This document shows, in pieces, positions 18,433 to 32,152 of a stretch of 39,479 nt of DNA. Both the position numbers and the translations under genes were made by a program. Source of the stretch: Myxococcales bacterium (lineage in GTDB: Bacteria > Myxococcota_A > Polyangia > Palsa-1104); the NCBI GenBank assembly GCA_028287105.1, contig JAQBQH010000176.1, positions 1 through 39,479 of the forward strand, read 5' to 3'. The notes under the pieces were generated by a model. The model made no database searches. It saw nothing but the letters and a program-made list of their open reading frames with translations, and was not told the origin of the DNA. Each line of letters starts with the position of its first letter. The first letter of the stretch is position 1.

Positions 18433-19313
18433 TGGCGCGCCTCCGCGTGGAAGCCGAGATTGCGCCAGGCGGGATCGGTCGCGCCCAGATCGAAGCGGAC
18501 GGTGTGGCGGCCGCCGGCGAGCGCGCGCGTGTCGATCTCGTAGCGCTTCCAGCCGTCGCTGTTGGCGACGCGCGCCGCCAGGAGCTCCTTGCCGTCGACG
18601 ACGAGGGCGAGGTCGACGAGGCCGCTGCCGTTCTTGCGCGCGTAGTAGTCGTGGATGCCGGCGTAGACCACGAGCCTGGCGCCGAGCGGGACCTCGGTGA
18701 AGGCGAGATGCGTGGCGCGGGCGCTCTCGGCCGGCGCCAGGATGCCGCGTCGCGGGCGGTAGTCGATCTCGAGCGTGCGGCGCTCGAGGCGCGAGCCGGG
18801 GCAGCGCCACGACGGGCCGGGGTCGGCGTAGCAGGGGGTCTCGTTGCCGCCCGTCGGTGGCGAGGTGCCGGGGGTCTGGGTGACGCGCGCTTCGTCGGCG
18901 TGCGCCGTGAAGTCCCAGACGACGTGCGCGGCCGGCTTTTCGTAGAGCGCGACGCGCACCCGGCCGTGGCGCGACTCCTTGACCAGGCGCGCGCCGGCGA
19001 CCTCGGGCGCGTGGCTGCCGCGGATCGAGACCTCCCACACGCGGGCGTAGCGATCGGCATCGGAGCGGCCGGCCATCTCGACGGTGACGAGGTCGCCGAG
19101 GTGGGCGCGGCCGACCTGGTCGGCCCACGCGGGCGCAAAGGCGATCAGATCGCCGGGGCCGAAGCCGGCGCGCACCTCGGCGGCGGCGGCGTCCCAGTCG
19201 GACGCGGGCGCGACGCGGGCGCCGGCGGTGAGCGCGACCGCGGTCTCGACGAGCGCCAATAGCGCCACCAGCGCCGCGGCGGCGACGGCAAATTTCGAGG
19301 CGCGCTCCTTCAC
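18429..19313 (-). CDS. Exported protein with N-terminal membrane anchor, unknown function
   Basis: The 294-residue protein has an N-terminal hydrophobic span (about 8-30) and a periplasmic body. No family is named with confidence. The C-terminal part (about 190-290: RATHLAFTEVPLGARLVVYAG, VDLALVVDGKELLAA, GWKRYEIDTRALAGGRHTVRF) has the strand order of a carbohydrate-binding jelly roll, which suits its place between two glycosyltransferase genes. The Cys-bearing CYADPGPSWRC segment may form a disulfide. The start is GTG 19313 and the stop overlaps the next gene. It may bind or present the acceptor glycan (inference). Confidence 0.72.
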   Translation of the reverse strand: MKERASKFAVAAAALVALLALVETAVALTAGARVAPASDWDAAAAEVRAGFGPGDLIAFAPAWADQVGRAHLGDLVTVEMAGRSDADRYARVWEVSIRGSHAPEVAGARLVKESRHGRVRVALYEKPAAHVVWDFTAHADEARVTQTPGTSPPTGGNETPCYADPGPSWRCPGSRLERRTLEIDYRPRRGILAPAESARATHLAFTEVPLGARLVVYAGIHDYYARKNGSGLVDLALVVDGKELLAARVANSDGWKRYEIDTRALAGGRHTVRFDLGATDPAWRNLGFHAEARQ

Positions 19314-19338
19314 CGACGGTCGTCCATCACTGACGGCT

Positions 19339-20885
19339 TCACTGAAGCTCTTTGTCTATCATGTTCGGCACGAGGACGAGGCGCGGCTCGGTGATGGCGC
19401 CCGAGACCACGTGCGGGCCGGCGATGGTCTCGGCGGTGCGGTAGCTCTCGAGGAGCCCCGGCCACATGAACCAGTTGCCTTCGACCTTGTCGTCCATGAC
19501 GACGAGGGCGAAGCGATGCTGCTGGAACGCCTCGGCGAGCCCCTTCGGTGCGCCCATGCCGGCGCGCCAGATGTCCATCACGCCCATGCGATGGAGGTAG
19601 CTGCGCTTGCCGGCCAGGTAGCCGTAGAACGGGTGGAACGGGATGAGCACCTCGCCGCGGGTGGCGCGCAGTCGGGCGATGAGGGCGTCGCCGGCCAGGC
19701 GATCGCGCTCGCTCGGGATGAACGGTCGCGGATCATAGCCGGTCGGCGCCTTGAGCGCCTCGATGCCCCAGGAGGCGGGGATCACCTTGGCAGCGACGGG
19801 AAGGAGGCCTCCCGGCGCAGTCAGGAGCGAGAGCGAGAGCAGGACGTAGACGACCATGGGACGCAGGCGCGGCGGCGTGTCGCGCGAGTCGTCGAGGAGG
19901 CGGCCGGCGGCGACGCCGATGGCGATGGCGGGCAGCATGATGCCGGGCATGAAGGCGTTGATGAACGCCCACTGCGTGCCGAAGCTGAGACAGGCGGCGC
20001 CGATGCCGGCCAGCGCGATGAACGTGGCGTAGACCAGCCCCGGCGTGCGGCGGCGGGCGAGCGCCCACGGGACCAGCAGCACCGACGGGCCGAGGATCAG
20101 GAGCAGCCGCCCCGGCGTGCCGAGAAAGGCGCGCGTGGGAAAGAAGTCGTGCTTGCGATGGAGGACCGAAGTGTAGGTCCAGAACCAGCCGTCGGAGCCA
20201 TGGTTCGCCAGCCACAGCGACGGGAGGCCGACGACGGCGAGGGTCGCGCCGTAGACCAGGGCGACACGCGGCGAGGCAAGCAGCAGCACCAGGCCGAGCG
20301 CGGGCATGAACGGGGCCGCGGTCTGCTTGACGAAGAAGGCGATGACGAGGATGACGGCGGCGGCGGCGCCACCGCGGTACGACTTGCGACCCCACCAGCC
20401 GACGAGGAGGCCGGCGGTCACCAGCGCCATGAAGAGCGAGTCGGGACGGGCGAGATCGTAGAAGGTCCCCGTCGGCACGAAGGCGGCGAACATGAGGCCG
20501 ATGGCGGCGGCGGCGGCGGCGCGCGAGCCGCCCTCGCGACGGGCGTAGACGTAGCCGAGGATGGCGACGGCGAAGAAGCTGGCGAGCGAGACGAAGCGGC
20601 CGAGCTTGTAGCCGAGCCCGAAGATCTTGGAGAGGCCGAAGAGCAGCGCCGGATAGCCCGGCGTGTAGAGGTACGGGATGAAGTCCACCGACGGTGGCGC
20701 GTAGATCGGCTGGCCCTCGACGAGGCGCAGCGCGTGGCAGAGCATGCCGCCTTCCATCCACTCGAGGTCGTAGGGATAGACGAAGCGGCGTAGGAAGACG
20801 TAGACGAGGACCGCGGCGAACCAGCCGGCCAGCGCCAGCGCCACGGCGCGCCAGATCTTGACGGCGGCGCCCGGATCGCTCGGGG

Positions 20886-20889
<4 letters not shown>
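19339..20889 (-). CDS. GT39-like membrane glycosyltransferase
   Basis: The 516-residue polytopic protein has a GT-C pattern: a first span (about 14-33), then YPYDLEWMEGGMLCHALRL with acidic residues Asp41, Glu43 and Glu46 at the catalytic loop, then EGQPIYAPPS and TPGYPALL, a string commonly seen in bacterial GT39/ArnT relatives. About ten spans follow, and a short soluble C-terminal domain (about 400-516). GTG 20889 overlaps the sulfatase-fold gene stop (GTGA). It would transfer a sugar from a polyprenyl-phosphate carrier in the periplasm; which sugar is unknown. Confidence 0.88.
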
Positions 20890-23774
<2,885 letters not shown>

Positions 23775-23783
23775 GAAGTGCGC

Positions 23784-23791
23784 ACTATAGC
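23784..23791. promoter_or_regulatory. Back-to-back -10 boxes of divergent promoter
   Basis: ACTATAGC holds TATAGC on the plus strand and TATAGT on the minus strand. Predicted starts would be about 23798 (at GTG 23797, before ATG 23818) and about 23777 (three bases before ATG 23774). No -35 boxes are clear. This suggests leaderless or nearly leaderless mRNAs on both sides. Confidence 0.45.
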
Positions 23792-23817
23792 AGCGTGTGA
23801 TAGCTTTCGCAGCGACG

Positions 23818-25388
<1,571 letters not shown>

Positions 25389-25392
<4 letters not shown>

Positions 25393-25832
25393 AACCGTCG
25401 ACTACCGTTCCGCTCCGCCTGCGCGGCATCATGCCGTCGCACGTCGTCATGTCGCTCGTCGCCGCGGTGCCGATCGCGCGCATCGCCTGGGCGACGGTGG
25501 TAGAGCACATTCCGTATCCGGCGCACCGGCCGGGCATGACCGCGATCTGCGCCGCGCTCGCGCTCTTGCCGTGGCTATGGCGCGCCTACGCCCGCGCCAC
25601 CTATGTCGCAAAGTGCGACGACATCGCCATCCACGTCCGCGGTGAAGCGCTGCCCTACAAGACGATCAAGGAGATCCGCGTCGAGCGCGGACGCCGGCGC
25701 ACGACGCTGCACCTCGTGCGCTCCGAGGACATTCAGCTCGCGCTGGTCCTGTGGGACGCGTACGCCGGCCGCCTCGAGCCGCTACATATTCTGCGCGAGC
25801 GCCTCGCGACGCACGGCCTGACCTGGGAGTGA
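25389..25832 (+). CDS. Small membrane protein of unknown function
   Basis: The 147-residue protein has two hydrophobic spans (about 17-40 and 51-67) and a C-terminal cytoplasmic part with alternating strands (DDIAIHVRGEALPYKTIKEIRVERG, TTLHLVRSEDIQLALVL). That layout recalls the bacterial PH (bPH2-type) membrane proteins, but the match is by pattern only. It overlaps the upstream glycosyltransferase gene by four bases (ATGA), so it is probably co-translated. No function is proposed. Confidence 0.7.
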
Positions 25833-25863
25833 CGGGAATGACGGGGGAGTGACGGGGGAGTAG
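25826..25863. repeat. Short tandem repeat at gene end
   Basis: Three to four imperfect units of about 9-11 bases, each like GGGAGTGACG, span the stop of the small membrane protein and the gap to the convergent S41 peptidase gene. It is probably replication slippage; no hairpin or T-run is seen. Confidence 0.6.
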
Positions 25864-25870
25864 TCGGATA

Positions 25871-28800
25871 CTACTGAGAGCTGGTGGGGTGCTTGCCCGG
25901 GTCCGGCGTGACCTCGGCGGGGTGCTTGCCCGGCTCGAGCGGCGTCTGCGGCTTGGCGTGCGTCTGCTGCTGCGCGACCCGCGGCTCGCGACGCTGAACC
26001 ACGATGGTCGACTGCGACTGCACCTGCGTCGACTCACGCGCCACCACGGTCACCACGTTGGCGCCGGCCCACAGCGGGATGTCGGCGTCGAACGTCTGCG
26101 TCGCCTGATCCTTCGACTTCCGATTCGACCGGTAGAACACCTTGCGCCGATCGATCTTGGCCCCGCGGTTCGACACGAACACGAACACGTCGGCGACCTT
26201 GTGCTCGTCGCGCGCCGTGCCGCTGATGTGAATGGAGCTGGTGTCGACGACGCTGGAGCTCGCCTTCAAGTCGAGCCGCGGCGGGGACACCTGCATCTGC
26301 TGCGCCCAGGCCACCTTGGCCGGGACCGCCCCATCGCTCCTGGCGCCCTGCGTCTTGGCCACGTAGCCAGGCCGCCCGTCGAGCTCCACGCGCCAGTAGT
26401 CGCCCACCGCTCCGGTGAGCTTGAACGCGGCGCCCTTGTCGGCGGTGCCGAGCACCGGCGCATCCTTGTCCGCGCCGCCATGGATCGGCGTGCCGGCCGC
26501 GTTGACCGTGACCAGCCCCGTCGCTGCGTCGACCTTCTTGTCGGCCGCGATGGGGAACGACAGCTTGTCGGTGACGTACTCGTGCAGCGTCTGGTCGTAG
26601 ACCGTGAGCTCCACCTTCGCCGTATCCGGCTTGTACTCCGGCCGCACGTCGAACGTGAAGTCGATCGACTTGGTCTCGCCCGCTCCGATCGCGTTCAGAT
26701 CGAAGCGACCCTTGTTGATGAAGACCCCTTCGTCCGACAGGTTGCGCAGCTGCGCCAGCGTATCGAACGCCTTGCCGGTGCCCGAGTTCTTCACCGTCAC
26801 GTGCAGCCGCACCGACTCGCCGCGCTGCACGAGGCCGTCGCCGTTGCCCTTGACGTCGTCGATCACCTGGTACGAGTACGAGAACAGCGGACGCTGCGGA
26901 CCATCGACCTTGACCAGCATCTCGCTCGTGTCGAGCTGCGTCTTGGCACCGTGCTCCTCGGACACTTCGAGGCGCAGCGGATCGATGCGTGACAGCGCAT
27001 CCTTCGGCAGCTTGACCGGAATGGTGAAGGTGCGCGTCTCGCCCGGCTTGATGCGGCCGAACACGAACTCGCGCCCCTCGAAGAACGGATCGTCACCCTT
27101 CAAGGTCGCGCGCACCTGACCGGCGATGCCCGGACCCTTGTTGGTCACCTTGGCCGTGAACTTGATCGTCTCGCCCGCCGCCACCGCGTTCATCGGCTTG
27201 TCGGTGGTGACCGAGCCCACCAGCGACGGGGCCGCGCCACCACCCACCGGCGTCCAATCGACGCCGATCTTCTTCAACGCCTCGACGATGCGCGCCTGCT
27301 CCTCGGCGAGCTTCTTGTCGAAGAACGGCTTCGACGACGCCAGCACCTCGCGCCGCTTCCAACCCTTGGCGGAAGCCAGGAGGTCGCGCGCGAAGTCGAC
27401 TTCGAAGTCCTCGACGATGGCGTCGGGATCGGTCGGGTTCTCGTCCTCTTCGTCCTGATCGATCGACGGCTCCTCCTCGTCCTTGTTCTCGTCGCGGAGC
27501 ACGCGCTCGGTCGACGCCTTGGCCAGCTTCTTGGGCGGCTCCTGCGCCAGGTACTTCACCGTCTCGAACGGCTTGTCGCCGCTCTTGGCGTACTTCGACT
27601 GCAGGTGCGACTCGAGATCGGCCTCGGTCATGCCCTTGTAGTCGCGGAACAGCCAGACGCCCTTGTCCTTGTCGACGACCACCTTGTCGAGGACCACGTC
27701 CGGCGTGATGCCGACCGACTGAATCGACACGTCGCCCGGCGTGAGGTACTGCGCGATGGTCAGCTTGAGCGCCGAGCCGTCGTCGTTGTCGTAGAGCACC
27801 TGCACCGAGCCCTTGCCGAACGTGCGCAGGCCGATGATGACGGCGCGATCGAGGTTCTTGAGCGCGCCGGCGACGATCTCCGACGCCGAAGCGGAGCCGT
27901 GATTGACCAGCACCGCCATCGGAATGTGCGGCTGCGTGCCCGGCGTGGCGCGCTTCTCGTCGCGCTGCTTGTTGGCGTAGCCGACCGTCGTCACGATGGT
28001 GCCGGTGTCGACGAACTCGTCGGTGACCTTGATGGCCTGATCGAGCAGGCCACCCGGGTTCTGGCGCAGATCGAACACCAGCGCCTTCATCCCCTTTTCC
28101 TTCAGATCGGTGAGCGCCTTGCGCAATTCGTCGTCGGAGTTCCCGGCGAAGTTGGTGTGCAGCTTGATGAAGCCGACGTTGCCCTTGAGCATCTTCCAGT
28201 CGACCGTGCGCGTCGAGACGACCGCGCGGGTCAGCACGATCTTCTTTGCCGCCGAGTTGGCCTCGGTGGCGTGACGCACCCAGACCTCGACCTTGGTGTC
28301 CGGCTCGCCGCGCAGGCGCGAGACGGCGTCGTTGATGAGCATGTTGACCGTCGACTCGCGGTCGATGCGCACGATGCGGTCGCCGGCCTTGATGCCGGCC
28401 TTCGACGCCGGCGTGTCGGGATAGGGCTTGATGACGGTGAGCTCGCCCTTGCGCAGCCCGATGAGGATGCCGAGGCCGCCGAACGAGCCGCGGGTGTTCA
28501 GCTTCATCTCGGTGTACGTCGTCGGATCGAGCAGCATCGAGTGCGGATCGAGCGTCGACAACATGCCGTTGGTCGCCGCGTACTCGGTGTTGCGCACCGT
28601 CTCGGTATCGGTGTTGGGCGGCAGGTTCTGCGCGATGAAGCGGAAGATCTCTTTCATCTTCATCGACAGCGCCCACGGCGAGTCGACCTCGCCGATGCCG
28701 AACTCCTGGCGGGCGGTGTCGACGCTGACGATGACCTTGTTCTCTTTTTCGCGCGGCTCGACGAGAACCTCGGCGACCGACTTCTGCACCTGGTCGAGCG

Positions 28801-29089
28801 CCGACAGCAGCATCTGCTTCGGATCGACGCGGGTGGGGTCGACGTAGGTGTCGTTGATGCGCATCAAGGTGTTGTTGAAGATGCGTAATGCGGCGAGATC
28901 ATACGGTCGCTTGTCTTCTTTTTGCGCCGCGCGGAGCGGCTCGCCCGCACCGACGTCGACGTGGCCATGCGGCCCCGCGCGACGCACGGTGATCATGAGC
29001 GCCAGTAGGAGCGCGGTCAGGACGAGAAGCGGCTTGAAGTAGCGACGCATGAACGGCTGTTTGCCTGTTGCGTGCTCGAAGAGGTCCAT
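25871..29089 (-). CDS. Giant membrane-anchored S41 (C-terminal processing) peptidase
   Basis: The 1072-residue protein has an N-terminal anchor (about 17-35), an S41 N-terminal region, a PDZ domain (about 190-280: GGLGILIGLRKGELTVIKPY) and the S41 peptidase domain (about 300-470). The Ser-Lys dyad is visible in GSASASEIVAGAL (398-410) and TFGKGSVQ (Lys426). The second half, unusual for a Ctp protease, holds two CARDB-like beta domains, an SH3-like domain (HGGADKDAPVLGTADKG), and a final Ig-like domain. It resembles the MXAN_5808-type serine peptidases of Myxococcota (from memory). Such enzymes trim periplasmic or envelope proteins. ATG 29089 has GGGAG upstream and suits the -10 box at 29112-29117; longer frames run back into it. 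Confidence 0.9.
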   Translation of the reverse strand: MDLFEHATGKQPFMRRYFKPLLVLTALLLALMITVRRAGPHGHVDVGAGEPLRAAQKEDKRPYDLAALRIFNNTLMRINDTYVDPTRVDPKQMLLSALDQVQKSVAEVLVEPREKENKVIVSVDTARQEFGIGEVDSPWALSMKMKEIFRFIAQNLPPNTDTETVRNTEYAATNGMLSTLDPHSMLLDPTTYTEMKLNTRGSFGGLGILIGLRKGELTVIKPYPDTPASKAGIKAGDRIVRIDRESTVNMLINDAVSRLRGEPDTKVEVWVRHATEANSAAKKIVLTRAVVSTRTVDWKMLKGNVGFIKLHTNFAGNSDDELRKALTDLKEKGMKALVFDLRQNPGGLLDQAIKVTDEFVDTGTIVTTVGYANKQRDEKRATPGTQPHIPMAVLVNHGSASASEIVAGALKNLDRAVIIGLRTFGKGSVQVLYDNDDGSALKLTIAQYLTPGDVSIQSVGITPDVVLDKVVVDKDKGVWLFRDYKGMTEADLESHLQSKYAKSGDKPFETVKYLAQEPPKKLAKASTERVLRDENKDEEEPSIDQDEEDENPTDPDAIVEDFEVDFARDLLASAKGWKRREVLASSKPFFDKKLAEEQARIVEALKKIGVDWTPVGGGAAPSLVGSVTTDKPMNAVAAGETIKFTAKVTNKGPGIAGQVRATLKGDDPFFEGREFVFGRIKPGETRTFTIPVKLPKDALSRIDPLRLEVSEEHGAKTQLDTSEMLVKVDGPQRPLFSYSYQVIDDVKGNGDGLVQRGESVRLHVTVKNSGTGKAFDTLAQLRNLSDEGVFINKGRFDLNAIGAGETKSIDFTFDVRPEYKPDTAKVELTVYDQTLHEYVTDKLSFPIAADKKVDAATGLVTVNAAGTPIHGGADKDAPVLGTADKGAAFKLTGAVGDYWRVELDGRPGYVAKTQGARSDGAVPAKVAWAQQMQVSPPRLDLKASSSVVDTSSIHISGTARDEHKVADVFVFVSNRGAKIDRRKVFYRSNRKSKDQATQTFDADIPLWAGANVVTVVARESTQVQSQSTIVVQRREPRVAQQQTHAKPQTPLEPGKHPAEVTPDPGKHPTSSQ

Positions 29090-29111
29090 TGCGGAGGGTC
29101 TCCCATCAGAC

Positions 29112-29117
29112 ATTATA
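29112..29117 (-). promoter_or_regulatory. Consensus -10 box (TATAAT) for the S41 peptidase gene
   Basis: A perfect TATAAT on the minus strand sits 22 bases before ATG 29089, leaving a leader of about 15-16 bases holding GGGAG. The expected -35 region is GC-rich and does not match TTGACA, so another factor or a weak -35 is implied. Confidence 0.55.
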
Positions 29118-29182
29118 CGCAATGACCGAGCATCAGCCACCGCCCATTAGAATGAACACCGAAGGCCGGGAAATTGTTCGCG

Positions 29183-29893
29183 CTACCGGGAAACCAAGAG
29201 CGCCGCGGCCACGACCGCGACGATCAAGGCATCGTATAAGAGGGACTCCGCAGCGCGAATACCGATCATACGATCGTCGACGCGCGGCGGTTTCATCGCC
29301 GACTCGCGATAGGGATTGGCCGATGGCGTGTCCGTGGGTGGCGGCGGAGTTTGCTGCGTCATCGTGACCCAGATCGACGCATCTGCAATCGCCATCAGCA
29401 TCGTGGCGAGCGCGCACAGCTGCGCCATCGGGGCCTCCGAAGGCCGCGACCACGGATTGGCCAGCGCCGGCACCGCCAGCGACGCCAACGCGCTCGTCGA
29501 CAGCGCCAGAAGCCAGACGCGCCGACGCTGCGCCTGGCCGAGGAGCGAGCGCTCGGGCAGGCGCGCCGCCCGCCGCGCTCCGTCGGTGATGAGGATCAAG
29601 GGCGGCAGCGCCAGGAGGCCGAAGCCGAGCCCGGCGATGAGGCCGATGGCGCCGCCGTCGAAGCCGTCGAGGCCCCAGCCGATCGTCGCCCCCGTCGCGG
29701 CACCGACGAACGGCGACATCAGCGCGACCTGCCAGTCGCGCACGCGATCGAGCGCGCTCGAGATCAGCGCGCCGAAGACCCCGAGCACCAGCGCCATCAG
29801 GATCGCCGACGCGGGAGCGGAGGGAAGCTGGGCGCCGACCGCACCACCGATGAGCGCGAATGGCCAGGCGAGCTGCACCTGATTCGGGGTCAT
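29183..29893 (-). CDS. Integral membrane protein of unknown function
   Basis: The 236-residue protein has about six hydrophobic spans: Gly/Ala-rich pairs near the N-terminus (WPFALIGGAVGAQ, GLIAGLGFGLLALPPLILI) and later ones (VWLLALSTSALASLAVPAL, LATMLMAIADASIWV). A Pro/Thr-rich linker (about 180-205) and a final span end at LLVSR. No family is recognised and no signature residues stand out. ATG 29893 has no visible ribosome-binding sequence and overlaps nothing; a longer frame would enter the ppx gene. It lies 55 bases after ppx on the same strand, so co-transcription is possible. Confidence 0.65.
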   Translation of the reverse strand: MTPNQVQLAWPFALIGGAVGAQLPSAPASAILMALVLGVFGALISSALDRVRDWQVALMSPFVGAATGATIGWGLDGFDGGAIGLIAGLGFGLLALPPLILITDGARRAARLPERSLLGQAQRRRVWLLALSTSALASLAVPALANPWSRPSEAPMAQLCALATMLMAIADASIWVTMTQQTPPPPTDTPSANPYRESAMKPPRVDDRMIGIRAAESLLYDALIVAVVAAALLVSR

Positions 29894-29948
29894 ATGAATG
29901 AGATGCGCGCGCCGCGCAGAAAGTCTAGATCGGGCGAAGCAGGATTCG

Positions 29949-31466
29949 TCAGTCGCGCTCGACTGCAAACTTGAATTTGCGATCGAAGACCTCTTCGGCG
30001 AGGTCGCGCTTTCGGCGCGCGCCCCAGACCTCGAGCTCCGCGTCGTTCGCCGATGACAGCGTCACGTCGACCGACTTGTCGCCGACGCGACAACGGACGC
30101 TGCGCACGAGCTGCGCGTAGCCGCGGTCGAGGCCATCGGCGAGACGCAGCAGCGCCGCCATCATGCGCACCTTCTGCTTATTGGCGGCGGGTAGCGCCGC
30201 GAAGGGAGCGTGCCCTTCCTTGGGCGTCGCCTTGCGGTGGTAGCGCACGGTCTGCGCGAGGATCGCGATCTCCTCGGCGCTGAAGCCCTGCAGGTCGGCG
30301 TTCTCGATGAGGTAGGCGCTGTGTTTGTGGTGCTTCGATGCCGCCACGTGGAACCCGATGTCATGCAGGTGCGCCGCGAACTCGAGCAGCTCCCCGTCGG
30401 CGTTGGAGAGGCCGTGCAGCGGTCGCAGCCCGCGAAACAGATCGAGCGCCAGACGCGCGATGTGCTCGGCGTGCGCCTGGTTGGCGTTGCAGCGGCGCTG
30501 CAGCCGGATGACGCTGCGCCGCCGCAGATCCGGGTATTCGTCGATCAGCTGGATACCGGGTCCGTTGCGCAGGGCATAGTCGACGACGAGCCCTTCGCGC
30601 AGCGCCGCTTCGCACAAGACGTAGGAGTCGGCGTGCACCACCTCGAGCAGCGAGCGCACGAGGATGACGCCGGGGATGATCGAGTCGACGCGCTTGGGAT
30701 CGAGGTTGGGGACCTTGGCGCGCTCGACGGCGCTCAGCGCGCACAATTTTTCCTCGAGCGCGAACACGTCCTTGAAGGCGACCGTGCGCGGCTTGTCGCT
30801 GTTGGTGATGGGGATGAGCTCGGCGACGGCGCGCGCGGTGCCGGAGGTCATGGCGACGAGATCGAAGCCGATCTTGCGGATGGCGACGGTGGGCGCCTCG
30901 AGCGTGCGATGGAGCTGCTCGGCCAGGCGCGTACGCTGATCGGCGGTGATGGGATCGCTGATGGGAAAGAGGTCGAGCAGGCGCAGGACGCCGAGCTTGA
31001 GCGAGGTGGCGTAGTGCGCCTCGCGCGCATCACCGACGATGAGCTCGACCGAGCCGCCGCCGATGTCGACGATGAGCGCCTTCTTGCCGGCCAGGTTGAG
31101 CGCGGCGCGGGCGCCCAGATAGATGAGGCGCGCCTCCTGATCGCCGCGGATGACGGTGAGCTCGATGCCGGTCTCGTCGCGCACGACGCGCACGAAGTCG
31201 CCGCCGTTTTCGGCTTCGCGCACGGCCGAGGTGGCGACGGCGATGATGGCGTCGACGCCGGTGCGCTCGGCCTGGGCGCGAAATTTGCGGATGCACTCGG
31301 TGGCACGCGCGAAGGCGTCGGGGGCGATCACGCCTTTGAACGCCGAGTCGCCGAGGCGCACCATCTCCTTGGCGCGATCGAGCGGTTCGACCTGGCCGTC
31401 CGCGGCGACGCGCGCGATGAGCAGGTGGATGCTGTTGGTCCCGACGTCGAGGGCTGCGATCTTCAC
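29949..31466 (-). CDS. ppx: Exopolyphosphatase (Ppx/GppA family) with HD domain
   Basis: The 505-residue enzyme hydrolyses inorganic polyphosphate or pppGpp. It has the ASKHA ATPase-like fold: DVGTNS phosphate loop (7-12), GDQEARLIYLG (catalytic-type Glu111), DIGGGSVEL (134-142), and SGTARAVAEL. The C-terminal third is an HD-type helical domain with AAHLHDIGFH and the LRLADGLDRG stretch, as in E. coli Ppx. The length is close to the usual 500-515. GTG 31466 is the only reasonable start and lies about five bases from a predicted transcription start. Ppx and GppA differ only subtly, so the guanosine-pentaphosphatase role cannot be excluded. Confidence 0.95.
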   Translation of the reverse strand: MKIAALDVGTNSIHLLIARVAADGQVEPLDRAKEMVRLGDSAFKGVIAPDAFARATECIRKFRAQAERTGVDAIIAVATSAVREAENGGDFVRVVRDETGIELTVIRGDQEARLIYLGARAALNLAGKKALIVDIGGGSVELIVGDAREAHYATSLKLGVLRLLDLFPISDPITADQRTRLAEQLHRTLEAPTVAIRKIGFDLVAMTSGTARAVAELIPITNSDKPRTVAFKDVFALEEKLCALSAVERAKVPNLDPKRVDSIIPGVILVRSLLEVVHADSYVLCEAALREGLVVDYALRNGPGIQLIDEYPDLRRRSVIRLQRRCNANQAHAEHIARLALDLFRGLRPLHGLSNADGELLEFAAHLHDIGFHVAASKHHKHSAYLIENADLQGFSAEEIAILAQTVRYHRKATPKEGHAPFAALPAANKQKVRMMAALLRLADGLDRGYAQLVRSVRCRVGDKSVDVTLSSANDAELEVWGARRKRDLAEEVFDRKFKFAVERD

Positions 31467-31477
31467 GGTCGTCCGAC

Positions 31478-31485
31478 GCTATACT
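31478..31485. promoter_or_regulatory. Overlapping -10 boxes between ppx and aat
   Basis: The plus strand has TATACT (31480-31485), with a predicted start about 31492, one to four bases before the GTG/ATG of aat. The minus strand has TATAGC, with a predicted start about 31471, five bases before GTG of ppx. Both messages would be leaderless or nearly so. No -35 boxes are clear. Confidence 0.5.
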
Positions 31486-31495
31486 AGCACCCGTG

Positions 31496-32152
31496 ATGCA
31501 TTGGTGGCAGCGCGTTCGCAGTCCGTTCAATCCCGATCGCGCCGACGAGAATGGTCTGGTAGCACTCGGTGGATCGCTCGATCCGGAGCTGGTGGTCGTG
31601 GCTTATCGCTCGGGCGTTTTCCCGTGGTCGTCCGATCCGGTGATCTCGTGGTGGTCTCCCGATCCGCGCGCGGTCTTCGAGCTGCCGACCTGGAAGGCGC
31701 ATCGCTCGGTGCGGCAGAACGTGCGGCGCGGCAACTGGCACTTCTCCGTCGACAAAGCGTTCGAGCGGGTGATGCGCGCCTGCGCCGAGCCGCAGCCGGG
31801 ACGCGAGTCAACCTGGATCTCGGAAGACTTCGTGCGCACCTATACGACGCTGCATGCCAAAGGCTTCGCGCACTCGATCGAGGTGTGGGAGGGCGAGGAG
31901 CTGGTCGGCGGGCTGTACGGTGTGACGCTCGGTGGATTCTTCGGCGGTGAGTCGATGTTCAATCGGCGGACCGACGCCTCGAAGGCGGCGGTGATGCATC
32001 TCATCGAGCGGCTGCGCGCTTGCGGCTTCGTGCTGTGCGACGGTCAGGTGCCGACGCCGCACCTCGAGCGCCTCGGCGCGGTCGAGATTTCGCGCAAGGA
32101 GTACCTCTTGCGGCTGGCGGCGGCGCTCGAGGTCGAAGCTACGTTGACGTGA
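31496..32152 (+). CDS. aat: Leucyl/phenylalanyl-tRNA-protein transferase
   Basis: The 218-residue cytoplasmic enzyme attaches Leu or Phe from aminoacyl-tRNA to proteins with N-terminal Lys/Arg, marking them for ClpAP degradation (N-end rule). Family motifs are present: FPWS, SWWSPDPRAVF, GGLYGVTLGGFFGGESMF, and DGQVPTPHLERLGAVEISR (E. coli has DCQ at the matching place). The length fits the usual 200-240. ATG 31496 and GTG 31493 are adjacent; both lie almost at the predicted transcription start. Its 3' end overlaps the convergent siroheme gene by 14 bases. Confidence 0.96.
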   Translation: MHWWQRVRSPFNPDRADENGLVALGGSLDPELVVVAYRSGVFPWSSDPVISWWSPDPRAVFELPTWKAHRSVRQNVRRGNWHFSVDKAFERVMRACAEPQPGRESTWISEDFVRTYTTLHAKGFAHSIEVWEGEELVGGLYGVTLGGFFGGESMFNRRTDASKAAVMHLIERLRACGFVLCDGQVPTPHLERLGAVEISRKEYLLRLAAALEVEATLT

